NCBI GenBank assembly: GCA_963556495.2
Contig: OY747711.1
Span: 38,916,914-38,980,913 of the forward strand
Origin: Valencia hispanica
Taxonomy: Eukaryota; Chordata; Actinopteri; Cyprinodontiformes; Valenciidae
Direction: 5' to 3'
DNA: 64,000 nt
Positions 1 to 10,027 of the stretch are shown in pieces. The translations under genes were made by a program, and so were the position numbers. The first letter of the stretch is position 1, and every line of letters begins with the position of its first letter. A model generated the notes under the pieces. The model ran no database searches, was not told the origin of the DNA, and was given only the letters and a program-made list of their open reading frames with translations.

Positions 1-510
1 ACACCCAGTCCTAAATCTTTGAAACACTGGTTTCCTCCAGCATCTTGAAATGCCTCAACAAGTCGGCTGATCCAATGTTTCTCCATTAATCATGTTTTGT
101 ATCTGTTATTGTCGATTTATTTATTTATTATATTTTTATTTTTCCACCATAAAATGAGTAGGTGTTGTGCTGTTTTCACAATATTAAAAAAATGCCAAAT
201 GTGGGCAAAAGCAGCCCAATTTTCATCCACCCGCCCAATGCATTTTTTCCCCCACCAGCTGTAACTAAAAGAAGCCCAATTGGGCAGACAACCGCCCAAT
301 CTGGCAACACTGTCCACCTACAAGGCAGTGGGGTAGCAGAGTCGCTTAACTACGGTTCTCTGACTGAAAGTGCCCGCTAACCTTCGTTAGCTTTGGTTTG
401 CTCCGGGTTAGCTAAGTTACCTCGTTGCTACATTGGCTCAAAGTGTCAATCATCCGCCCCCACCCTCACAGCCCAGCTCTCACCTCCACCTCTTTGCCCA
501 TTTTTTGTCT
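1..510. other. Unassigned AT-rich DNA
   Basis: I see no gene, repeat end or RNA gene here. Short open frames on both strands have no recognisable motif and look like chance frames. Confidence 0.4.
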
Positions 511-514
511 TGTC

Positions 515-660
515 GGGGTGTGACGAGATGCGTGACGCAGCCAAGATGGCGATGGTGGGAACCACCCAGTTGGCTTCAATTCAGCTGTTCAGAAACCTAT
601 GGGTGACATCAAGGAGACTTCATCCATCTTCATATACAGTCTATGCTTTTTACTAAGCAG
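515..660 (+). repeat. Interspersed repeat fragment, MITE-like
   Basis: The stretch holds 'aagatggcgatggtgggaac', 'ctgttcagaaacctatgggt' and ends near 'tatacagtctatgc'. From memory, this string of phrases recurs in many fish genomes as a short non-autonomous repeat. I cannot find a matching second terminal repeat, so this is a fragment or only one end. The class is uncertain. Confidence 0.3.
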
Positions 661-1059
661 CCATGAGTGCAGGTGGTTCCTTAATCCTAAATGCTTAAGA
701 AGAAGGCAATTTGACTTCTTCTTTTGTTTCTTGAAAACATTACACCGCCAAAGCCTAGTTAATACTTCTCCATCACTGGAGGTGATAAACTCTGTGTTAT
801 TAACAAGAGACATGACTGCAACCAAGTGGCAGGACCTAACCAGAAAAGCGTTATGCCTCATATTGTCCTGGTGGTGAATTGGTTTGCAAGACTCCCCAGG
901 CAACGGAGAAGTCTGAGAGAAAACCATATCCGTCGATACATATGTGCATCAGTGCAAACTTCTGACAGAAAAGTTTAAACTAGGCTTCTTCAGTTCTGAA
1001 TGTCAACAGGTTTATAGCCCAGAAATCTAGACAAACCGCTGTAGCAAAATATTTTTCTC
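661..1059. other. Unassigned DNA
   Basis: No recognisable gene or repeat end. Overlapping short frames on both strands have no family motif. Confidence 0.35.
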
Positions 1060-2060
1060 TGCAGGTTGATCTAGCCACACTCCGTTGTAGATTCAGCAGG
1101 TCTACTATTGGCTAGCCTAAGTGTAGGCTGAGCCAATCACAGCACTTAGTGTTTGTAGAGAGACGTTGGGCGGGCTTAGTACCATTACGCCAGAGCTTTT
1201 TTGATTTTTTTACAATGAAAGAAGAGCTGTGGTGGAGCAAACAACAAATATGGCGGCAGCTCGGGAGATAGAAATAGAGGCACTTGAGTCCTTTTTTTCT
1301 ACTGCCCTGTTGACTGGTTTCCGTCGCTATAAATATGTCACACTGTTCTTTGCTCTGATTGGACTAATAACCATCCTGTGTAATCTGGTGCAGATGAAAA
1401 GATTTTTTGGGAAATTAGAGCCAAACGTATGGTCATGGCGTTACGCTGGACTTTGCCATGCCCTCACAGCCCCACCCTCTTTTGAAAACTCTCAGTACTG
1501 GACAACAAGGTACTCCAACTTGTCTACTGTCCCTGGACACAGCTGGGTCTTGATTTGGTCAAGAGTTTAAAATATGGACCTTTCAAAGCAAAACGGTACA
1601 CTGTCAGTAGTTGACCATTTGGCATTGTCAGACGTGATCACAATCCACCACAGCAAGTTTAATGCCTTTGTGACTGTCGGAATAGGAAATATAACGTTTA
1701 TATTTTTGGCATTTAGTCTAAGTTTTAGGGTCAAAATCTCAAGTTTAATCCAAGTTGCCCAACTACCTGTTCGTTTTGGTCTATGACGTGTAGAGAATTT
1801 TAGGTAGGTCTTGGAAAGTTCAACAAGTGTACCAATTTTCATGCCTGTATGGTAAAGTAAGCTAAACATGGAGAGTGTTTTGAAAGTTGCCGGGGTCGCT
1901 GTTGAGCCATTTCCTTTGCAACTTTTGCAAAACCCTTAAATTACGTAAATTTCACACACAACTGCAAAATCGGTGAGTTTTCATATATGTTTCTTTATAG
2001 ACCTCCAAATAGCCAATTAATTTTTGTTAAAATAAACATTACAGATGCAATAATCCTTTG
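1060..2060. other. Unclassified, possibly repetitive block
   Basis: A 113-codon frame (1229-1570, +) contains one hydrophobic stretch and the string MAAAREIEIEALESFF, but it resembles no protein I know. The sequence around 1840-1960 reads like a dispersed fish repeat rather than unique DNA. I found no terminal inverted repeats or target duplication, so neither the class nor the limits are set. Confidence 0.25.
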
Positions 2061-2540
2061 CAGGGATATTGGTGCTCAGGCCCAACTAGACTAAAATATT
2101 TGATGGTTTCCCATAGAAGAATGAAAATGGTTTTTAAAAATGGAAGAACTGTTTTGGGATTTTTAGACAAAAGCATTCAAGCAGGAGCTCCCGAGGGCCC
2201 ACCTGCTGGCCTAGGTGTCCAGGAAATGTCAAAAATTATAAAGACAATAAAAATCAGACGGTATGAAAGGGAATCAGTGTTGCTTTGGTGGCTGGTGTGC
2301 TTATTTGAAAGTGTTTGCCCACTGAAATTTTGCTTAGAACCAGTGGCGTCGCCTGGCCTGGGCATTCTAGGCTCTAGCCCCAAACATTTCCCATCAAGCC
2401 CCGAATGTTTTTTCACCCCATAAGGGATCATTTTAAACTGAGCCGCCTTATTTAGCAGACTCCGCATGCTCCATAAATGGTTGAAGTAACAATCCGCTGA
2501 TAAATCGTTCACGTTTATTAATAATTTCAAAGTATTTGGA
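2061..2540. other. Unassigned DNA with possible repeat end
   Basis: The phrase 'cagtggcgtcgcctggcctg' near 2341 resembles the start of a common fish repeat, but no partner end is visible. Nothing else is recognisable. Confidence 0.25.
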
Positions 2541-3099
2541 AGTGCAAATCATCTGTTCAAAGAAAGGCTACGTTATCTGAACAAGGCCAGAGTAAGGCTG
2601 TTGGCAGCAAACATTTTCTCTTATCAAAATCAGAAAGCAAAACACTTGCTCCCAAAAGCTGACCTTGAGGCACCCATGGATATCAGAGAACAAAAACAGC
2701 AAGTCATGATCACACCATAGGCCCTAACAGAGATTAAGTCTTCATCTTCCTGTGACTCAGCCACATCAAATGAGTCTCCATTTAGAAACTTTACAGACAG
2801 ACTGAATAAGCAAATCAAATTTGGGACACAATTAACATCAATACTTGGACTACATCAAACTCCTGTGACTAGTATCAATAAGCTTGGGAGCTTTCCCCCA
2901 CTGATTATTACAGATATTTGAGGGAACTGGGCACTAAATCTACCCCTTCCGTCTCCCAGAATTTGCCCGGCAGCCCTGAGTTTAGCATTCCAGTGCTTAT
3001 CAGCAGCAGGAAACATAAACCCTTAACCAAACACTCTCATATTAAGCAAAATCTCAAATTGCTAACTTGTCAGAAGGTTCAGCTGCCCATCATCACAAT

Positions 3100-4196
3100 A
3101 CTTAAGTTAGCTTTATTAAACATTAGATCTATATCCAGGAAGTATTTTCTTATCAATGACTTCATCACTGAGCATTATTTACACGCCCTTTTTTATTAGA
3201 AACTTGGCTAGATGAAAATAATGAAACATTTGCATTGATAGAATCTGCCCCTCCAAATTACAATTTCTTAAGCGAGAGCAGAAAACACAGACGAGGTGGA
3301 GGTGTAGCCACAATCTTTCACAACTTAATGAACTTTAAATAGGTAACCCAGGGCACATTTGATTCTTTTGAATACCTAGCCACCCAGATAAACGAGCCTA
3401 ACAAAGCTCTATTTCTAAGTTTATATAAACCCCAAAAACTTAACTCTAACTTCTTTAATGATTTCAATGACCTTCTTTCTGTAATATGTATTGACTATGA
3501 CCAATTAATCATTGTGGGGGATTTTAACATCCATACCGACAACCGTCAAGATAGACAAGCAAAAACATTAGATGATACTCTCCACAACTTCGGCCTGACC
3601 CAGCATGTCAAACAACCAACACACAATCAAGGACACACTCTGGACTTAATTATCAGCAAAGGTTTAAATATTTCCGACATCTCTGTAATTAATATTGCAT
3701 TATCTGACCATTTCTGTATTTTCTTTGAAAGTACCATCTCTGCTAAATTATCCAGCCACAGTAAGACCACTATAAAAAAGCGTTTTCTAGGGGACAGGTA
3801 AGTAGAAACCTTTAAACGTATTTACCCTCCACCCACATCCCTCTCATCTCCCAACTCCAACTCAGTAAACAAGCTGGTAGATAATTTCCTTGCGAAAATC
3901 TCAGACATCATGGATTCCATTGCTCCAACTAAAGTGAAAGTAGTCTCAGGTAGAAAGAAGTCTCCGTGGACAAGCTATCCACTGGTACGTAGTGAAAAAA
4001 GAGAGTGTCGACGAGCCGAGAGAAAATGGCGGAAAACTCGACTCCAGGTTCACTGTGAGATCTACAAAGACAGACTGAATAGATATCAGGTAACTTTAAA
4101 AGATGCTAGGGAATCGTTCTTTTCTGAAATCATCAACAGAAACATTAATAATGCACGGACTCTATTTACAACAGTGGAACGACTAACTAATCCTTA
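3100..4196 (+). pseudogene. LINE ORF2 endonuclease and linker, broken
   Basis: In intact L2 elements this domain nicks target DNA to start reverse transcription. It begins near 3100 with LALLNIRSI, the usual start of an L2/CR1 endonuclease. After a one-base loss in a T-run near 3197, the frame resumes as a 'LETWLDENNE' segment. A TAG follows 'HNLMNFK' at about 3339. The core GDFNIHTD motif is near 3517, then QHVKQPTH, GHTLDLIIS and the terminal LSDHF motif near 3700. A TAA at about 3807 interrupts the frame, which then continues through a basic region (GRKKSPW, REKRECRRAERKWRKTR-like) to 4194. Several key endonuclease residues remain, but the four lesions make it a pseudogene. Confidence 0.75.
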
Positions 4197-4212
4197 AAAT
4201 CCAAAATATGTT

Positions 4213-4434
4213 GAAGACCTGTTGTCACCGTACCAACCAACAAGACCACTCAGGTCCTCCAACACTAGCCCACTAAACATCCCTAGACTCAGAACTAAAC
4301 ATGGAGAAGCAGCTTTCAGTTTCAATGCTCCCCTTATCTGGAACAGACTTCCTGACGAGTGCAGAGCTGCTGAAACTCTGAACTGCTTTAAATCAAGACT
4401 AAAAACCCATCTGTTTAAAATTACCTTCGAGTAA
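4213..4434 (+). pseudogene. LINE ORF2 C-terminal fragment
   Basis: The reading frame gives SPYQPTRPLRSS, LNIPRLRTKHGEAAFSF, APLIWNRLP and a terminal LKTHLFKITFE. This is the conserved tail that follows the reverse transcriptase in L2-type elements; the same pattern recurs at 54450-54656 and 23937-24100, and on the minus strand at 28225-28500. Here it follows the endonuclease linker with only a few bases between, which marks an internal deletion of the catalytic domain. The stop TAA is at 4432-4434. Confidence 0.75.
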
Positions 4435-4670
4435 ATGATTGATGTCATATGTATGAAATTGTTCATGCTCTCTTGCTTTATTGATCTTTCTCTTGCTTTA
4501 TTGTGTATCATGTGTAATGTGTGTTTCATGCTAATTTGCTACTTTTACTTTTAATTTCCAATGTTATATTCCATGTCTGTTTGTTTTGTTTCTTGTTTTT
4601 TAAATCACCAAATCATGTAAAGCACCTTGAATTACCCTGCTGTTGAAAGTGTGCTATACAAATAAAATTG

Positions 4671-4700
4671 CCTTGCCTTGCCTTGCCTTGCCTTGCCTTA
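4671..4700 (+). repeat. CCTTG tail of the LINE
   Basis: Six near-perfect copies of CCTTG follow the sequence 'gctatacaaataaaattg'. Such short tandem tails mark the 3' end of L2-type LINEs. Confidence 0.85.
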
Positions 4701-5467
4701 TGACATTAACGAAGAAATTTTGTAATATCCTGGCTTCGGTGAATGCAACAGAGGCACAACGTTATGACCAATCAGAGGAGTTTACTAAAACGGGGAGTAT
4801 CTATAGTATTATTTCCAGCGGTCCCGACAAAAAATGGACATCATACAATTTTTTAACGGAAATAAGAGGGAATATCCTTCAGTTGTGATGGCTGGTAGTG
4901 GGCGGCAAAACTTTGGGCCAACATATAAAACAAGTAAACAAAATGTACTTAGTATTTATTTAAATCCTGTATGTCTACGATATTTTATGAACATTAAGCA
5001 GATCAATCCCGACAGTAAAAAACAGGTATTGCATCCGTCTGCATCTCCTCATTGATCCTCACTACAGCTCCTCATACCCGGAGTGCTCAATGCAAGCTTT
5101 CTCCTGGCCCGTAACTGGCGGCTTGCTTTTAGCTTTAGTTTGAATCACTCTTATTTTATTATGTGTGTGGCAGAAGCTGCTTGTTCTGCCCTGCAGATAG
5201 AGCTTTGCTCACACATCTGGATCACAATCCGCTCAGCTGTTCGCACCGCAATGAAACACTGAGAACAGCTTCATGAACTTTAGCCATGGGGAGATTCTTC
5301 AGCAGCAGAACAAACAAAACAAACGTGAAATTCTAATTAATAACTGCTTTATTTATGTGTATTTAACCCTAAAGTGAGTTTATTTTAGTGCCTCATATTA
5401 AAAATTACTACAAGTAGTAATACTTGTGTATTAATAATAATGTTTATAAGCCTAAAAATACTTCATT
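4701..5467. other. Unassigned DNA
   Basis: No recognisable gene or element. Small open frames lack motifs. Confidence 0.35.
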
Positions 5468-5485
5468 AAGACTGTTGAGCAGGGG

Positions 5486-5677
5486 GCGTTGCGTAGCACA
5501 ATGGTTAAGGCAGGCACTCCATGTTCAGAGGCCTCAATCCTCGATGCAGTTGTCCGGGGGTTAGCTTCCACCCCACGGACATTTGCAGATGTCGCTTCCC
5601 CACTTCTCACTCCCTTTTTGTATTCTCCACTTTACATTAAAGGCCACTGCGGCCACAAAAAAACTAAAGAAAAAAAA
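5486..5677 (+). mobile_element. tRNA-derived SINE with target duplication
   Basis: A short non-autonomous retroposon. An A-box-like string TAGCACAATGG (5494-5504) and a B-box-like GGTTAGCTTCC (5559-5569) are spaced as in a tRNA promoter for RNA polymerase III. The body then runs through 'catttgcagatgtcgcttcc' to an A-rich 3' tail. It is flanked by an 18-bp direct repeat with two mismatches: AAGACTGTTGAGCAGGGG at 5468-5485 and AAGACTGCTGAACAGGGG at 5678-5695. That is the target-site duplication expected from LINE-driven insertion and fixes both ends. The family name is not certain. Confidence 0.8.
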
Positions 5678-5695
5678 AAGACTGCTGAACAGGGG

Positions 5696-7600
5696 TGTAT
5701 CTAGGAAGTCTTTAAAGAGGGCTAAATGGGGGCCAGTGATGATCTTGGGGTGTCACAACAAAATACAAGGAGGGCTGTAATACAAAGGGTGGGGGGCTAG
5801 TGACATCAGACACACAACATAGGGGTCAAAGATTGATGCCATCATAAATACGTAAAATCCATTAATAATTATAAATAATTAAAGCCATTTCTCTATCCTA
5901 TCATTCATTAAAATATTATCTACGCAAGAAGTGATAGTGTAGCATAAATAAATTTAGAACAGAAGAAGCTGCTGCAAAAAGCAGGGCAGGATTAAAATTA
6001 CTGACTAATCAATGACTCATTTAACATTTTGACTGATGATTATCTGGGAGGGAAAAAGTCAGAGTACACCACTAGAGAAAAAAACTAGACTACAGCACCG
6101 ATTAAATCAACAGTTTTACTTTTGTTCTGAGTACAAAGACTGCTGTAATTCATGTTTGCATTTATTCATGTAGAGATTCATCAATGTGATTATTGATTAT
6201 GATTAGGCTACCTGATATAAATGTTGCATTTGATTTGATTTGATCATTTGAATGCTTAACTACCATAGAATTGAATGACCTCCTTTGTCTCTTTCCATTT
6301 ACACAGGAAAATAAAACTTTTCCATTAGGGTTGGATTCTGTATGCATTATATACACAAATACTTGCATACAGACATAAAATCCAAATATCAAGATGAGAT
6401 AAATTTTATACATTTTAACCATTGAGTAGCATCAATTTAATTTCATTATTAAAACTATATAATTGAGCCATTTCCCCCCAATAAATGACACTTGAATGTT
6501 AATCATGTTGCAAAAACCAATTTTTGATTATCTTCTGATAACATCTATAACAATCAAATAAATCTGATGTTATACAGATGATCTGGAAAGGAAAGAGAAT
6601 GAGGAAAATAGACCAGCAGATGCAGAGGTCCACCATGCAACTTGACACAGAGCTAACTTTTGTGCTTGTCAGGGAAAGAAAAAATAAAATAATTCATCAT
6701 CCTGTCTTACTTAATATCAATACTGATTTTAGAGATCTTGTGTACACTCTCACATTTAAAATTTAAAAATAAATACATTTTGAAGCACATATTGCTGTAT
6801 TTGGCTTTACACAATGTGCCACAATGCTTAAAAAGCTTGAATAAAAAGCCTTTTTTTTTTACTGCATAGGTTCCCCCAGATTCCTCTACGAGGCTGTGGG
6901 CTCAGCCCCCAATGTTCAAAGGGCCAGGAAACGCCCCTGCTTAGAACCTCATACAACCTTGGCCTGCCTGCACATACCTCAAACCATGAGTAGCGTGGGA
7001 TGTGGTTGGAAAAAAAATACTTGGTTAAAGATACAAGTATTTTTCTTGCCCCTGTTAAAGGCTAGATTATTATTATTATAGTGTGTAAACAGCAGAAAAT
7101 TGTAAGCTGTTCCTAAAAATTGGAAGAAAACAAGATATTTGTGTTTAAATCCTTTTTTTCAGTTTATAGAGGTTATGTTGTATCCAAGCCTCACATTCTT
7201 AATCTCACATTTTACGTTCTTCGTCCAATTAAAAGTACCTAATATTATGGATATAAGTGTGTCTTTTCAATGGCAGTCAGTGTATTCTTTGTGCCTAGCA
7301 GCAGGGGTTGGTTTTGCATTGGTTTCATCCATTCAAACATATTTTAAGGTTGTGATGCATTTGAGATCGTTTCTGAAGGAGCATATGAGCAGTACATGCA
7401 GAGTAAGGTTCATGTACATTGTTACAGTAAAAGCATGAGCCCAACTTAATGAGTGGACGTGACAACAGATGAAGAAAGGTTTTAATAACACTGAAACAAA
7501 ACTGTGAAAGCTCAGCCTATTTTTATAGAAATAGACGTGTATTTGGATCTGTATTATCATCCAATATTTATTTAAACTACATAACAAAGCTGTGAAAAAG
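5696..7600. other. Unassigned DNA
   Basis: AT-rich and without recognisable genes, RNA genes or repeat ends. Short frames, for example at 6896-7081 and 7139-7438, have no known motif. Confidence 0.35.
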
Positions 7601-7609
7601 TCTATTGTG

Positions 7610-7805
7610 ATGGAGGAACCACCACCTAAATTGCCCTTAAGTTTGAGTGTGTGTGTGCATAGTTGTTTGTCCTGTGTTGCCCTGCGATGGACTGGCAACC
7701 TGTCCAGGGTGTACCCCTCTTCTCGCTCAATGATTACTGGCAATAGGCACCAGCCCCACGCCGCAACTCTGCATAGGATAGACTGTATAGATAATGGATG
7801 GATGG
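7610..7805 (+). mobile_element. V-SINE-type 3' fragment
   Basis: This matches the 3' half of the SINE seen on the minus strand at 17051-17413. Shared phrases are 'ccctgcgatggactggc', 'cctgtccagggtgtacc', 'ataggcaccagcccc' and a final GGAT-rich tail 'ataatggatggatggc'. The tRNA-like head and its promoter boxes are absent, so the copy is 5'-truncated. Confidence 0.75.
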
Positions 7806-8199
7806 CTGTTTAAAAACTCATTTGATTACCTTAAAGAATAGAGTATTAGAGCTAATATTTTTCCTCAAGCAATCTGAAAATTAAACACCTGCAGCACCAG
7901 GGTTGCAAAGGAAAATTGTGATAAAAAAGATAGATAAAAATAGATATAAATAAAATAGATAAAAAGATAAAAATAAATAAAATAGATAAGTCCTCTGGAG
8001 TCAGAGGTATAATTAGAAGCTTATATTTCAATTTTGACATTAACTGAAACATTTTGTGGTAAAAGCTTTTATTTATGTTGTCTTTCAATTACTGTTCAAC
8101 AATGTTATGGCAAGAAAAACTAAAGATTTATTATAAGGTCAGATTAGATATGTTTAAATGTAAATGTTTTTATGACTGATCTCTCTTTTTTTGTAGATA
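7806..8199. other. AT-rich DNA with GATA-like microsatellite
   Basis: A degenerate tract of 'atagata' and 'ataaaa' units occupies 7924-7990. Nothing else is recognisable. Confidence 0.45.
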
Positions 8200-8666
8200 A
8201 AAAATTCGCAAATCCTTCCTGCCTACAACCAAAACTGCTCCCAAAAAACTCAATAATGTTCACACCCCTGCTCTAATTTGCACTGTTTAACTCACTTAAT
8301 TAACATTTTTGCTGCTGTTATTTGCACATCGGTTTTTCACAGTTTATATTCTGTTAACTTCTAGGAAATAATAAGTTTACTTTTTAAAGCACAAACATGG
8401 AGATTCTGTAAATATTTTTTGTTTTTAAATTATTCTACTCAGTTGCACACTCTAATTTAAGTATGCCACTTTGTTTTTAATAACTGCACAGTACCTTGCT
8501 TTTGTAATATTGTCCTTAATGTACATATTATTCTTCATTCAGTTTGTATGCTTTTCTACTTTTCTTCTGTGAATCTAAAACCTTCTATTACCTGCCACTT
8601 TGCTGCTGTTACAGCTGAATTTCCTCTTTGTGGGACAATAAAGGATTATTCTGTTCTATTCTAACT
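8200..8666 (+). mobile_element. LINE 3' end (Rex1-like), non-coding
   Basis: The segment ends 'gctgaatttcctctttgtgg', 'gacaataaaggattattc' and then imperfect TTCTA repeats. This is the usual 3' UTR and tail of a common fish LINE. No reading frame of the element is left. The 5' limit is approximate. A fragment around 15214-15320 looks like the same end in reverse orientation. Confidence 0.5.
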
Positions 8667-9704
8667 AACACGAAGTAATTACAGAAGCCGATTTAGACTT
8701 GGGACTACATTACGACAAAGCACCGCTGTAACTTGCCCTGCAAGGTGCAAGGACATAACGCAACGCATGCAAAAGCCACGTACCTCCGTAAACACAAATG
8801 TGTGAGCGGCTCTCAGTTTTTCTGGTTTGAGTACGTTATATGTCTAATGCAATAAAATGGTACTCATACAACTTACTATGCTGTTCCTTCGAAAAACTCT
8901 ACTGTGTATAAGCCTAGTAGTCATTTGTACTCAAATAATGGCTGGTTACAAGTATATGGATGAAAAAAAAGAACTTTCAGGTGAAGCTTTTTCCAACATG
9001 GAAGAAACGAATGCATAATCTTCTCACTGAACACAAACTTTCCACTTTAGATATGTGGAGTTACAGCTAAATTGTTGAAACAACTCACTTGTTGCACTAA
9101 TTTATGGCAAAGTGACTCAAACCACCTTTGACATGTACATGTGTGAAGATAAACTAACAGTGTAGTAATCTTGCTTTTAAACTCAAAGGGAATTCACTGT
9201 CTTTTTTTCTGTTTCTTAAAGTACTTTATCAGATGTATGGCTTGAAATATGAAACTGAATAGTCATAATGATCCTGCTATAGTTGTTTGTGATATAACAA
9301 GGAATATGCAATTCATGTATTCAAAATTCTTGTATTCAAGTGCTGTTTTAAATACTACTCTTATATGCTGGAAAAAGATATAGCAACTTTTTCGGGAGAA
9401 TTAGAAAAATGGCATAGTTACAGAACAATGCCAGAGGGAATCAAACAGAGACAAAACATGCAATCGTAGCAGTAACTGACAATAAGTAAAAGTATGACCA
9501 CAAAAGCTGAAATGATTGCTGATAATATCTTTCTCTTCTTGTTAAGATTTCTACAAAATGATTATCATGAATAACCTTTATGACTAGAAAGCTGATACAA
9601 ATGGGTTGAGAATTATTCTTGCCTGTCATTTGTTAGCTGAATCATAAGACTAAATGAAGTGACAATAAATAATCTAGATGACAAAACTGTTAGCCAGGTG
9701 ATGC
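8667..9704. other. Unassigned DNA
   Basis: AT-rich sequence with no recognisable feature. Confidence 0.35.
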
Positions 9705-10027
9705 TTAAAGGGGCTATATGCAATTTTCTGAAATTTAAACTCGCGACTGACACCTGTGGCCAAAAAATGGAACTGCTCTTCCATTCTGCTCGCTCTCGCG
9801 TCTGAAACATTTAACATGAACGCGCTTGACCTCACATCCATAGACAGCGCGGGAAAATCCGACCCGACAGAAAATAGAAAAAATTGGATACAGCCTTATA
9901 GGTGCACCCACTGTGAGCTGACAAGGTGTCAGTATGCTCACCAGGAGATGTTTGAGTCATAAATGGTCAAATAAAAAGGCTATTGTTACGTTTATTTTGG
10001 GGAAAAAGTTGCATATAGCCTCTTTAA
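9705..10027. mobile_element. TTAA-flanked MITE (Kolobok- or piggyBac-like)
   Basis: TTAA lies at both edges (9705-9708 and 10024-10027). Just inside are matching inverted ends, AGGGGCTATATGCAA on the left and, read in reverse complement, AGAGGCTATATGCAA on the right. The element is about 320 bp, and the short frames inside have no transposase motif, so it would depend on an enzyme made elsewhere. TTAA duplications are typical of both Kolobok and piggyBac. The purine-rich AG start fits Kolobok somewhat better. Confidence 0.7.

Larger units (their letters stand above)
2545..4700 (+). mobile_element. L2/CR1-type LINE, internally deleted
   Basis: A degraded non-LTR retrotransposon. In order it holds a 5' region with no clear domain, an APE-like endonuclease (about 3100-3800), a basic linker (3910-4194), then directly the last part of the ORF2 protein (4213-4434), a short 3' UTR and a CCTTG tail (4671-4700). 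The whole reverse-transcriptase palm is missing between about 4197 and 4210. The element is also broken by a frameshift near 3197 and stops at about 3339 and 3807. The 3' tail of short tandem repeats fits the L2 group. The 5' limit is a guess. It cannot move on its own. Confidence 0.75.

Noticed and set aside
3788..3815. Strong splice donor CAGGTAAGT in the LINE
   Set aside because: It lies inside a decayed LINE with no matching acceptor at the deletion junction.
5486..5580. Possible true tRNA gene
   Set aside because: Promoter boxes are degenerate and sit in a SINE with an A-rich tail and target duplication.
7924..7990. GATA-like repeat resembling a CRISPR-type array
   Set aside because: Irregular microsatellite in a fish genome; no constant repeat with unique spacers.
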